Positions 7,929-15,928 of a stretch of DNA of 64,000 bases are shown here, one piece after another. Each line of letters starts with the position of its first letter. Position 1 is the stretch's first letter. The notes beneath the pieces are model-generated. The model worked only from the letters and a program-made list of their open reading frames with translations. It did not search any database and had not been told where the DNA came from. Made by a program: the position numbers and the translations under genes. This DNA is from Flavobacterium sp. 1355 (lineage in GTDB: Bacteria > Bacteroidota > Bacteroidia > Flavobacteriales > Flavobacteriaceae): NCBI RefSeq assembly GCF_017833415.1, contig NZ_JAFICC010000001.1:1-64000 (forward strand), in the 5' to 3' direction.

Positions 7929-8555
7929 ATGTATAAAGTTTTTGTAAACGACAAACCACTTTTTTTGACAAATGAAATCTCAAAGGAAACAGATTTTCAA
8001 TTGTTCTTGCTTGAAAGTATTGATATAGAACAACTTATAGTTAAAATTTTTCAAAATAAAATTCAAAAAGCCTGTTTATACCATCCCGACGAAAGTGAAA
8101 TAATGAAAACCCTAAAAGCCAAAATTCCGGTAAATAAAGCTGGCGGAGGATTGGTTTATAATAAAAAAGGAGAAGTTTTATTCATTTTCAGAAACGGAAA
8201 ATGGGATCTTCCAAAAGGCGGAATCGAAAAAGGCGAGGAGATTGAAGACACTGCCATGCGCGAAGTCGAAGAAGAAACAGGCGTTGGAAAACTAAGAATT
8301 ACCAATAAACTACAAAAAACCTATCACGTCTTTAAACGCAACGGCAAATACAAACTCAAAATTACGCACTGGTTCGAAATGCAATCAGATTTTGAAGGAA
8401 TTCCGCACGGACAGGCAGAAGAAGGCATCGAAAAAGTAGCCTGGCTAAACCCTGTAGAAATAAAAGAAGCCTTAAAAAACTCCTACGAAAACATCAAATT
8501 GTTGTTTCAGGAAGAAGAAAATCCAATTTTAAAAATTCCAAACTCCAAAAATTAG
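7929..8555 (+). CDS. NUDIX hydrolase
   Basis: A 208-residue protein with about 70 N-terminal residues of unknown fold before the NUDIX domain. The Nudix box is complete: GGIEKGEEIEDTAMREVEEE followed by TGV, with the metal-binding REVEEE core. These enzymes split a nucleoside diphosphate linked to another group; the substrate cannot be read from sequence. The lead-in NKKGEVLFIFRNGKWDLPKG is typical of the family. It diverges from pyrE with a 7-bp spacer, so its promoter must lie within pyrE coding sequence, or the mRNA is leaderless. Confidence 0.9.
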   Translation: MYKVFVNDKPLFLTNEISKETDFQLFLLESIDIEQLIVKIFQNKIQKACLYHPDESEIMKTLKAKIPVNKAGGGLVYNKKGEVLFIFRNGKWDLPKGGIEKGEEIEDTAMREVEEETGVGKLRITNKLQKTYHVFKRNGKYKLKITHWFEMQSDFEGIPHGQAEEGIEKVAWLNPVEIKEALKNSYENIKLLFQEEENPILKIPNSKN

Positions 8556-8597
8556 GTTTAAAATTCGTTTTTGCGCTTGATAATCTGGGCGTGCCAC

Positions 8598-8652
8598 CAT
8601 CCCGATAAGAGGGCAAATTCACTTTACGCATATTCGCCCTCTTATCGGGATG
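8598..8652. repeat. Palindromic element, 17-bp perfect arms
   Basis: CATCCCGATAAGAGGGC (8598-8614) is the exact reverse complement of GCCCTCTTATCGGGATG (8636-8652), with a 21-bp loop. It has no T-tract, so it is more like a REP-type element than a terminator. Confidence 0.9.
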
Positions 8653-8766
8653 CTGTCGGGCTTTCGCTGCTACTTCGGTAGCTTAGCTCTATCCCTCACG
8701 CGAGCTGCACTTTGAGTTAAATTTGCTTCAGGTTTAAAGTTTCAAGTTTTTTGCCAGTGTTTTTTT

Positions 8767-9362
8767 GTCATCCTGAGGAACGAAGGATCACACAAGAAAC
8801 TCCGTATAGCAACTCTACAATACTTTATCGAGCTACTTTTGTGATCCTTCGTTCCTCAGGATGACAAAATTGTCTGTATTTCGTATGTTTAGATTCTCTG
8901 CTGTGTGGTTTTATGTTTTTGCCAGTGTTTTGTCATACTGAGGAACGAAGGATACACTAGAAATTCCGTATAGCAACTCTGCAATACTTTTGTCGGGCTA
9001 CTTTTGTGATCCTTCGTTCCTCAGGATGACAAGATTGTCTGTATTTGGTATATTTAGATTCTCTGCTTTGTAGTTTATGTTTTTGCCAGTGTGTTTTTGT
9101 CATCCTGAGGAACGAAGGATCGCACCAGAAACTCCGTATAGTAACTCTGCAATACTTTGTCGAGCTACTTGAGTGTTCCTTCGTTCCTCAGGATGACAAA
9201 ATTGTCTGTATTTCGTATGTTTAGATTCTCTGCTGTGTGGTTTTATGTTTTTACCAGTTTTTTGTCATCCTGAGGAACGAAGGATCACACTAGAAACTCC
9301 GTATAGTAACTCTGCAATACTTTATCGAGCTACTTGAGTGTTCCTTCGTTCCTCAGGATGAC
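8767..9362. repeat. Four tandem copies of a 99-bp palindrome (period 165-167 bp)
   Basis: Copies lie at 8767-8865, 8932-9030, 9099-9197 and 9264-9362, each exactly 99 bp. Each starts GTCATCCTGAGGAACGAAGG (with one change in copy 2) and ends with its reverse complement CCTTCGTTCCTCAGGATGAC. The inner part (ACTCCGTATAG..AACTCTGCAATAC) is conserved as well. The 66-68-bp linkers between copies are nearly identical, so the whole unit has been tandemly duplicated. Copies 3 and 4 share a changed inner right arm (GAGTGTTCCTT), so they appear to be the most recent pair. Confidence 0.95.
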
Positions 9363-9491
9363 AAGATTGTTTGTATTTGCTATGTTTAGATCAGTCGCTA
9401 GCGCAGCCGTCAGGTTCGTGAATATTAAATTTATCTTATTCCGAATTATCTTGTACGACAGAAATTTGTAGTTCAATTGAAGATCTGTTTC

Positions 9492-9524
9492 AACTTTGTC
9501 AAAGTTTAAAACTTTGACAAAGTT
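9492..9524. repeat. 33-nt perfect palindrome
   Basis: AACTTTGTCAAAGTTT is followed by AAAACTTTGACAAAGTT, giving a perfect inverted repeat around a TTTAAAA centre. The same centre occurs in the palindromes at 30681, 30762 and 31425. Confidence 0.9.
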
Positions 9525-9616
9525 CTACGCGTAAAGCTTTGCGATCTTACTTTTTTTGGGCACTCAAAATCAAAAAAATCTTAGCGAGCTTTGCGGTAAA
9601 AAAATGCGGTAAAATC

Positions 9617-11344
9617 TCAGAGCACTCGATAAACAGGATACTGCAAATGCGCCTTTTCATAATAAACAGAATGCTTATAAATCCAGTCCAACTGCGCTTC
9701 GGGATTTTTAGCAAATACAGCATCAGTTTGCTTTTTGGTTTCTAATTCAGCTTTTAATTGCGGATTATCGTTTAATAATTTAGCAGCTGTATCTTCAAAA
9801 ATATATTCAGAATAATGTTCTTTTTGCTGTAAAATAGCATCAAAGAAGTTCCAGTTAAAAAACGAATCAACGCCTTCCGGTTCAAAAGCTTCCAGAAGAT
9901 ATTTTACGCCTTTTTGGTTTGTTGAGACGAGGCAGTCTCCTTTCGCGAAAGCTGTTTTAACTATTTTAGAAGTTACCGTTGTGTTTCTGTGTACATAATG
10001 TCCTTCGTATGCAGACGGAACGGTTTTAAAATCGGCAATTTTATAGCTTTCTACTTCAATGATAGTATCATTTTTAAGTGGTGAAAAACTGATGTTATTG
10101 TTCTTCAACAACTCAATAATATTCCAATAACCACGCGGAATGATATAAGCAGAGGGTATAACAACTTCTTTTTGTGATTTGAATTCCTTTATATACGGAA
10201 CATCTTTTTTGTATGGTTTGCTTCGGTCATAGTACAAACGATTTCCGGTTGTGGCATCACTTTTTTTGTAACCCGCTTCATATCCCAGAAACGAAAAAGT
10301 TGTTGCTTTTGTGCTGTCCAGTTCCCATTTTAAAGTGTATGATTTTTTCGGCTGATATTGCTCTAAATTTTTCACTCTCAGCTCTTTGATTTTTTGATAA
10401 TTGGCATCGGTAAAATCCAAAGTCGATTTCATGTATTCGTACGTCATCTTTACACGTTCGGCATATTTTTTCAGCATGTGAGTTTCGATTACAAAACCAA
10501 TCGTATTAAACAGCGAAGTATAACCCGTTGTATAACGCGGACTATCTACAAATTGCCCAAAACCTTTGTCCGGAGTATCTTTAAAAGAATCAACATAAGG
10601 CGTTGTTTCGATTTTCTTTTTCTGTAAATCTTTTACCAGCGCCGGCATCATCTCATTGTTAAGAAAATCGCCCAAAACAGTTCCCAATTTGTTATGCTGC
10701 GTCATAATATAAGTCAGTTTGTATTGGTAGTCAGACCCGTTGCTCACGTGATTGTCAATAAAAACATCGGCATTTATTTTCTGGAAAATTTCAACAAAAC
10801 TTTTTGTGTTCCGGGTATCCGATTTCATCAAATCACGATTCAGATCGTAGTTTCTGGCATTTCCTCTAAAACCATAAATTTCAGGGCCGTCCTGATTGGC
10901 ACGTGTTGTAGAATTACGGTTCAAAGCACCTCCGATATTATAAACCGGAATGCAGACCAAAACGGTGTTTTTTGGCGCTTTCAGTTTTCCTATAGCCAAA
11001 TCTCTATAGAATTGCATCGTAGCGTCAATTCCGTCCGGTTCTCCGGCATGAATTCCGTTATTGACAAAAAGAACGGCTTTTGTTTTTTGGATTCTCTCAA
11101 AATCAAATTCCTTGTCAGGATTAAAAGTCACCATGTGCAAAGGTTCTCCGGAATCTGTCAAACCCATTTCCTTGATCTGGATTGTTGGAAAATCATGAGC
11201 CAGAAGTTTAAAATAAGCTATAGTCCCCTGATATGATGCTGATTGATTTCCGTTTCCTTTCTCAAAAAATGTATCGTATTTTTTACTGTTTTGGGCAAAA
11301 GCCGTTATTGTGAAAAGTGAAATGAGAAATGTAAAAAGTTTCAT
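9617..11344 (-). CDS. Secreted M14-family zinc carboxypeptidase
   Basis: A 575-residue exported metallopeptidase with a type I signal peptide (MKLFTFLISLFTITAFAQ). The M14 zinc site is HAGE at 99-102 with a third ligand His199 in DNHVSNG. Substrate-binding Asn/Arg are in ARNYDLNRD (163-171), and the catalytic Glu is about 287 in FVIETHM. The catalytic domain takes up about residues 35-320; the remaining 250 residues form a conserved C-terminal region of unknown role. It should trim C-terminal residues from peptides in the periplasm or outside. It is a single transcription unit. Confidence 0.88.
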   Translation of the reverse strand: MKLFTFLISLFTITAFAQNSKKYDTFFEKGNGNQSASYQGTIAYFKLLAHDFPTIQIKEMGLTDSGEPLHMVTFNPDKEFDFERIQKTKAVLFVNNGIHAGEPDGIDATMQFYRDLAIGKLKAPKNTVLVCIPVYNIGGALNRNSTTRANQDGPEIYGFRGNARNYDLNRDLMKSDTRNTKSFVEIFQKINADVFIDNHVSNGSDYQYKLTYIMTQHNKLGTVLGDFLNNEMMPALVKDLQKKKIETTPYVDSFKDTPDKGFGQFVDSPRYTTGYTSLFNTIGFVIETHMLKKYAERVKMTYEYMKSTLDFTDANYQKIKELRVKNLEQYQPKKSYTLKWELDSTKATTFSFLGYEAGYKKSDATTGNRLYYDRSKPYKKDVPYIKEFKSQKEVVIPSAYIIPRGYWNIIELLKNNNISFSPLKNDTIIEVESYKIADFKTVPSAYEGHYVHRNTTVTSKIVKTAFAKGDCLVSTNQKGVKYLLEAFEPEGVDSFFNWNFFDAILQQKEHYSEYIFEDTAAKLLNDNPQLKAELETKKQTDAVFAKNPEAQLDWIYKHSVYYEKAHLQYPVYRVL

Positions 11345-11423
11345 GGTTTTGGGTTTGATAGAAAAGTCAAATATAAAGTTTTATTTGTTTCAAGTTTCAG
11401 GTTGATGTGCTTTGTGTTTATTA

Positions 11424-11505
11424 GTTTCACGCAGATTTTGCAGATTAAGCGGATTTTTATTTTATTGAATTTTAATCTGCCAGATCCGCTATATCTGCGT
11501 GAAAC
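11424..11505. repeat. Palindromic repeat element
   Basis: GTTTCACGCAGAT at 11424-11436 pairs with ATCTGCGTGAAAC at 11493-11505. A second inner pair (GCAGATTAA with TTAATCTGC) extends the cruciform. It lies between the divergent peptidase and helicase genes and looks like another REP-type family. Confidence 0.85.
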
Positions 11506-11574
11506 AAATCTTTACGCTCTTTGCGGTTAAAAAAAACTTGAAACAAAGAAAACTGAAACTTAAAACCTTTTAAT

Positions 11575-11582
11575 TACTTTTG
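11575..11582 (+). promoter_or_regulatory. Candidate -7 promoter box of the helicase gene
   Basis: TACTTTTG matches the Bacteroidota -7 consensus TAnnTTTG. The helicase ATG is only 4 bp further, so the transcript would have almost no leader. No good -33 TTTG is seen at the expected distance. Confidence 0.4.
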
Positions 11583-11586
11583 CAAA

Positions 11587-12936
11587 ATGAATAAAAATCA
11601 CCGTTCCAACAATATACTTTCGAATTTAGGGATCGAGAGCCTAAACGAAATGCAGGATGCTGCACAAGACGCAATCCTGAATGATAATAATGTTTTACTG
11701 CTCTCTCCAACAGGATCTGGAAAAACGCTTGCTTTTTTACTTCCTGTTTTAGAATTATTACAGCCAGAAATCTTATCGGTTCAATGTTTGATTTTGGTTC
11801 CGTCACGCGAACTTGGATTGCAGATTGAACAGGTATGGAAAAAAATGGGAACTGAGTATAAGGTAAACATTTGCTATGGTGGCCATTCTATTGATACAGA
11901 AATTAAAAACCTGAGCAATCCACCGGCGGTCTTAATCGGAACGCCTGGAAGGATTGCAGATCATATCGACAGAGGGACTTTTCGTCTGGACAAAATAGAA
12001 ACTTTAATTTTAGATGAATTTGATAAGTCATTGCAATTGGGTTTTCATGAGCAAATGTCTTTTATCATCGGAAAACTTTCTAAATTAAATAAACGTGTTT
12101 TGGTTTCGGCTACTTCAGATATTGAAATCCCGAAATATACGAGAGTAATTAATCCGACGGTTTTGGATTTTATTCCGGAAGAAGAAGAAAAGACAAACCT
12201 TTCTGTGAAGATGGTAATTTCTCCATCGAAGGATAAACTGCAGAGTTTATTTAATCTGATATGTTCTCTAAAATCGGAATCGGCAATTATTTTCTGTAAC
12301 CATCGCGATGCCGCTGAGCGTATAAGCGATACCTTAAACGAAAAAGGGATTTATTCGGTTTATTATCATGGCGGTATGGATCAGGACGAACGTGAACGTG
12401 CCTTGATTCAGTTTAGAAACGGAAGTGTGAGCTATTTGGTTACAACCGATCTGGCGGCGCGTGGTCTTGATATTCCGGAAATGAAACACGTAATTCATTA
12501 TCATTTACCGTTAAAAGAAGATGAGTTTACACATCGAAACGGACGTACCGCACGTATGCAGGCATCCGGAACCGCATATCTGATTATTCACGAAAGTGAA
12601 AAAAAGCTGGATTATGTGAACTACGACATGGAAGTTCTGGTTGTTGATAATGCTGCAACGTTACCAAAACCACCCGAATATCAGACTATATATATTAGCG
12701 GCGGAAAGAAAACGAAGCTTAATAAATTTGATATTGTGGGTTTCTTTTCTCAAAAAGGGAAACTGGAGAAAGATGATTTGGGCCTGATTGAAGTAAAAGA
12801 TTTTATTTCATTTGCTGCAGTACGATATAATAAAGTGAAAGATTTGCTGAAAAACATCAAAGATGAGAAAATGAAAGGCAAAAAGTTTAAAATCGAAGTG
12901 GCCAGAAAGGTGGTTAAGAAAGAAGAAGAAAGGTAG
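11587..12936 (+). CDS. DEAD-box RNA helicase, DbpA-like
   Basis: A 449-residue ATP-dependent RNA helicase. The Q motif (LGIESLNEMQDAA) is right at the N-terminus, Walker A is SPTGSGKT (40-47), motif Ia PSRELG, Ib TPGR, and motif II is DEFD (143-146) in place of DEAD. Motif III SAT is at 174-176, and motif VI HRNGRTAR is intact. The last 80 residues (YISGGKKTKLNKFDIVGFFS and onward) match the DbpA C-terminal RNA-binding domain, which directs E. coli DbpA to 23S rRNA, so a role in 50S assembly is likely. The start is fixed by the Q motif. Confidence 0.9.
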   Translation: MNKNHRSNNILSNLGIESLNEMQDAAQDAILNDNNVLLLSPTGSGKTLAFLLPVLELLQPEILSVQCLILVPSRELGLQIEQVWKKMGTEYKVNICYGGHSIDTEIKNLSNPPAVLIGTPGRIADHIDRGTFRLDKIETLILDEFDKSLQLGFHEQMSFIIGKLSKLNKRVLVSATSDIEIPKYTRVINPTVLDFIPEEEEKTNLSVKMVISPSKDKLQSLFNLICSLKSESAIIFCNHRDAAERISDTLNEKGIYSVYYHGGMDQDERERALIQFRNGSVSYLVTTDLAARGLDIPEMKHVIHYHLPLKEDEFTHRNGRTARMQASGTAYLIIHESEKKLDYVNYDMEVLVVDNAATLPKPPEYQTIYISGGKKTKLNKFDIVGFFSQKGKLEKDDLGLIEVKDFISFAAVRYNKVKDLLKNIKDEKMKGKKFKIEVARKVVKKEEER

Positions 12937-13159
12937 TTTTACCAGATTTTAGAACTTTTTTGGTTAAAATTAATAAATTTTAAAACTGATATTTTGGTCT
13001 AAGGTATTTATTATTAATGAGTTATGTTTTAATGATTTGCTCATGTTGTAATTTTAACTAATATTCACAATATAATGTTAAGAAAAAAATGGATTTAGAT
13101 AGATTTTTTCATAATTTCGGCGCTTATAACATTAGTAAAAATTAACCCCAAATTCCACT
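12937..13159. other. AT-rich spacer, no feature recognised
   Basis: The 223 bp between the helicase and the secreted protein have no open frame of note. TAATTTCG at about 13121-13128 is one base from a -7 box and could serve the downstream gene. Confidence 0.4.
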
Positions 13160-13606
13160 ATGAAAAAGATTATTACACTTGCCGTATTACTTTTTAGTTT
13201 TGTTTCGTTTGCACAAATTAAAGTTCTTGAGACTGTACCAGTTGAGAGATTAGGAAAAGTAAATAACAATTATATTCAAAAAATTGGAGATGAATATACA
13301 GTTTATTACACTAGTATTCAGAACGATGATGATTCTTCAACTTTAAGAAAATTTTCATTCAGAAATTTAAATAATGACTACGCTAGTCTTTATAATATTA
13401 TTATGAATGGTTTCACAGCAAGTCCATTATATGATATTAAATTAGAGTTGCCAAATAACTATATCTGGTTGCACTACACAGGAAGTGCTCTTCCTGAGAA
13501 AGCTACAGTTCAGTTTATGGTTTCTAGCAAAGAAACAGCTTCTGCAACAAGCAGTGTTTCTGAGCCATTCGTAAAAGATCAAATCAATAAATTATTCCAA
13601 AAATAA
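13160..13606 (+). CDS. Small secreted protein of unknown function
   Basis: A 148-residue protein with a clear type I signal peptide (MKKIITLAVLLFSFVSFAQ, about 19 residues). The mature part is mostly beta-strand-like and polar, with a Ser/Thr-rich stretch ETASATSSVSEPF near the end and no Cys. I do not recognise the family. It is a single-gene unit with its own terminator and an AT-rich upstream spacer, so it could be expressed strongly. Location is periplasm or cell surface. Confidence 0.75.
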   Translation: MKKIITLAVLLFSFVSFAQIKVLETVPVERLGKVNNNYIQKIGDEYTVYYTSIQNDDDSSTLRKFSFRNLNNDYASLYNIIMNGFTASPLYDIKLELPNNYIWLHYTGSALPEKATVQFMVSSKETASATSSVSEPFVKDQINKLFQK

Positions 13607-13628
13607 TTTGTGATATCATAAAAATTAA

Positions 13629-13660
13629 AAAGGCTGTTCAGATTTTGAACAGCCTTTTTT
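13629..13660 (+). terminator. Terminator of the small secreted protein gene
   Basis: AAAGGCTGTTC and GAACAGCCTTT form an 11-bp stem around AGATTTT, followed by a T-run. Distance to the stop codon is 22 bp. Confidence 0.9.
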
Positions 13661-13757
13661 GTTATGTTTCAAGTTTCAGGTTTCAGGTTGGAAACCTTTG
13701 TAGTTTTGAGTCTAAAGCCTTAGAACCTAAGCTACTTAGAACCTCAGAATCTTAAAA

Positions 13758-14336
13758 TTATATTTTCTTCACGTATTGTGTAATAATAACAATCTGCTGG
13801 CCATCTACTTTTCCTTCAATATATTCTGCATTTTCGTGGTCCAGACGAATGTTTCTTACGGCAGTTCCTTGTTTGGCTACCATACTTGATCCTTTTACTT
13901 TTAGATCTTTTATTAAAACTACAGAATCACCGTGTTCCAGAATCACACCGTTACTATCGCGGTGAACTAATTTGGTGTCATCATCTTCGCCTTCTCCGGT
14001 CGCCTGTGCCCATTTTAGTGTATCTTCGTCCAGGTACATCATATCCAGTAATTCCTGTGGCCAACCTGCAGCGCGCATTCTGCTTAGCATTCTCCATGCG
14101 ACAACTTGTACAGCAGCATTTTCATTCCACATACTATCATTAAGGCATCTCCAGTGATTTAAATCTACTTTTTCCGGGTTTTCGATTTGATCAATACAAG
14201 TGGTACAGGCCAATATACTTTCGTCGATTCCGCCTTTTTGAGTTGGCAAAACAGTATATACCTTTAGGTTTTCTGTTGCTCCACAAAGTTCACATTTCGA
14301 TCCGCTGCGTTTGCCTAATTCTCTTTCTATGCTCAT
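13758..14336 (-). CDS. PhnA/YjdM-type zinc-ribbon protein
   Basis: A 192-residue protein matching the PhnA family in its last third (HRDSNGVILEHGDSVVLIKD and KVKGSSMVAKQGTAVRNIRL). The N-terminus has two CxxC pairs (SKCELCGATE and ACTTCIDQIENP), a likely zinc ribbon. The middle, rich in Trp (HWRCLNDSMWNENAAVQVVAWRML), is an extension found in Bacteroidota members. Despite the name, this family is not shown to act in phosphonate breakdown; the function is unknown. No phosphonate genes are near. Confidence 0.8.
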   Translation of the reverse strand: MSIERELGKRSGSKCELCGATENLKVYTVLPTQKGGIDESILACTTCIDQIENPEKVDLNHWRCLNDSMWNENAAVQVVAWRMLSRMRAAGWPQELLDMMYLDEDTLKWAQATGEGEDDDTKLVHRDSNGVILEHGDSVVLIKDLKVKGSSMVAKQGTAVRNIRLDHENAEYIEGKVDGQQIVIITQYVKKI

Positions 14337-14512
14337 TTTTATAGTCTTAAATTTCGGCGAAAGTACAGTTATTTACTACATTCCACAAATGTTTGAAGGC
14401 TAAATTACTATTTTCGTTTTACTTCAAATATTTTTTTCTCGTTATAAAGTTTCAGGATATCTTTTTTAGCGATGTTTGATTTGCTTTTATAATTTTTATC
14501 ATGTTTGGTATA

Positions 14513-14971
14513 TTATTTCTTAACTCTTACAGCGTTGGGAACCAGCATTTCGTATTCACCGCCATTTCTTAATACATCGCGAACAATGCTCGAGCTAATA
14601 AATGAAGTACTTGCAGCGGTTAATAAAAACACGGTTTCTATTTTGGAAAGTTTCCTGTTAGTGTGTGCAATTGCCTTTTCGAATTCGAAATCGGCCGGGT
14701 TGCGCAGTCCTCTTAAAATAAAATTTGCATTTAATTTTTTTGCTAAATCAATCGTAAGTCCTTCATAAGTAATCACACTTACTTTTGGCTCATTTTTGAA
14801 GGTTTCTTCTATAAAACGTTTTCTTTCTTCGAGTGAAAACATGTATTTTTTTTCGGCATTTACTCCAATAGCAATGACGATTTCATCAAAAAGGGAAATT
14901 CCTCTTTTGATTATATCTTCATGACCAAGGGTAATTGGATCAAATGATCCCGGAAATATAGCTTTTCGCAT
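14513..14971 (-). CDS. coaD: Phosphopantetheine adenylyltransferase
   Basis: A 152-residue enzyme that makes dephospho-CoA from 4'-phosphopantetheine and ATP, the fourth step of CoA synthesis. The nucleotidyltransferase motif PGSFDPITLGHEDII is at residues 7-21, with the T/HxGH form TLGH. The second signature RGLRNPADFEFE and the ISSSIVRD block (usual form ISSS.VR) are present. Length is normal. Together with ddl, the PASTA gene and rluD it forms a neighbourhood I recall as common in Flavobacteria. Confidence 0.96.
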   Translation of the reverse strand: MRKAIFPGSFDPITLGHEDIIKRGISLFDEIVIAIGVNAEKKYMFSLEERKRFIEETFKNEPKVSVITYEGLTIDLAKKLNANFILRGLRNPADFEFEKAIAHTNRKLSKIETVFLLTAASTSFISSSIVRDVLRNGGEYEMLVPNAVRVKK

Positions 14972-15003
14972 TTTTTTTAAGGTTCTGAGGTTCTGAGCTG
15001 CTA

Positions 15004-15019
15004 TCCCGAAGCTTCGGGA
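15004..15019. repeat. 16-bp perfect palindrome
   Basis: TCCCGAAGCTTCGGGA is self-complementary. A related sequence with CCCGAAGC..GGGAC is found at 60183-60208. Both lie in gene-free gaps. Confidence 0.8.
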
Positions 15020-15082
15020 CTACGTTTCTTTTGGATTTAAAGTTACAAAGGAACTAATTTATTAGTGTTTTTTATTGTTTTT

Positions 15083-15775
15083 TTATGTTATTCTCAATGT
15101 GTTTATTGCTGCAACCCATTCTTCTTTTTTACAAACACTGCATGTTGCTGTTCCGGCTTTTTGTTCTGTAGTATGACCGCAGAAAGTACAGGAATAAATG
15201 CCGTCATTTGGAATTATTTTACTTTTTGTACCAAACTGGGAAGGCAAAATAGGGAGGCCATATCCAACATCTTTATCGGCATAATAAAAAACGCTTACTT
15301 CGCCACTGGTTTCTATAAAAGCGTGTTTTACCTGACCTAAATGCTCTATTGATTTTATACGGAGTTCTGTAAAAAATTCGTCCTGTGCCAGACTTTCTTT
15401 TTTAAAAGTTGATACCGAAAATTTACCCTCACTGATTAAACATTCTGTTTTTCCTTCTATAAATTCCTCAAACTTTTTACTTTTTCCGGTGAGCCATGTA
15501 ACAGAACGGTATAAAATAATAATGACAGTAAAAACTACTGCGGCAGGAATAATTCCCACGTCTTCATAAAACATAGGATCTCCGGCTGCAGAACCGAGTG
15601 CTATAATAATTACAGTTTCGAAAATAGATAATTGTTTTACACCTCGCTTTCCTGTCATTTTTAGTGTCAGCAGTAAAATAATAAACATAACGGTGGAACG
15701 AAATATAACTTCCAGCAGGAAATTTTGCGGTAAATTATTAAAAAGTAGTCTTTCCCATTCGAAGATTTGTTTCAT
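15083..15775 (-). CDS. DUF421 (YetF-type) membrane protein with C-terminal zinc ribbon
   Basis: A 230-residue protein with three hydrophobic segments in the first 90 residues and a cytoplasmic domain of the YetF/DUF421 family (SIFETVIIIALGSAAGDPMF is the family hallmark). The last 35 residues add two Cys pairs, CTFCGH and CSVCKK, spaced as in a rubredoxin-like zinc ribbon. This tail is not part of typical DUF421 proteins as I know them. The function is unknown; Bacillus relatives are linked to stress and spore properties. No obvious operon partners: coaD follows after 111 bp. Confidence 0.78.
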   Translation of the reverse strand: MKQIFEWERLLFNNLPQNFLLEVIFRSTVMFIILLLTLKMTGKRGVKQLSIFETVIIIALGSAAGDPMFYEDVGIIPAAVVFTVIIILYRSVTWLTGKSKKFEEFIEGKTECLISEGKFSVSTFKKESLAQDEFFTELRIKSIEHLGQVKHAFIETSGEVSVFYYADKDVGYGLPILPSQFGTKSKIIPNDGIYSCTFCGHTTEQKAGTATCSVCKKEEWVAAINTLRIT

Positions 15776-15879
15776 TTTTTTAAAGTTGCTAAGGTTTTGA
15801 GAATCTAAGTTACAGCGTTTTTGTTTAGTTTCAAAGTTGCAGGTGCAGGAATAAATTTTTTATAATCAATAAGCAAAAA

Positions 15880-15909
15880 AGGTGCTAAAATCTTAGAATC
15901 TTAGCACCT
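15880..15909 (-). terminator. Terminator of ddl
   Basis: AGGTGCTAA and TTAGCACCT pair around a 12-base loop, with a T-run on the minus strand. It is 20 bp beyond the ddl stop. Confidence 0.7.
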
Positions 15910-15928
15910 TAGTTTCTTAGTGTCTTTT

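Larger units (their letters stand above)
8556..9616. other. 1-kb non-coding region of palindromic repeats
   Basis: No plausible gene was found on either strand. The region holds a 17-bp-arm palindrome (8598-8652), a stretch resembling dispersed Bacteroidota repeats (8653-8706, TGTCGGGCTTTCGCTGC), a four-copy array of 99-bp palindromes (8767-9362), and a 33-nt perfect palindrome (9492-9524). It separates the NUDIX gene from the convergent M14 peptidase gene. Confidence 0.85.

Noticed and set aside
7922..7954. Upstream in-frame ATG for pyrE at 7954
   Set aside because: It would add 11 residues without family support and overlap the divergent NUDIX gene; the ATG at 7921 gives the usual N-terminus.
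8767..9362. Four regularly spaced repeats considered as a CRISPR array
   Set aside because: The units are long palindromes and the 'spacers' are almost identical to each other, so this is a tandem duplication; no cas genes are near.
9370..9420. Short GGTTCG-like stretch examined as a tRNA remnant
   Set aside because: No acceptor or anticodon stems can be formed; no tRNA was found in the window.
10694..11236. 180-codon open frame opposite the M14 peptidase
   Set aside because: Antisense to a signal-peptide-bearing, motif-complete gene; composition does not look like a protein.
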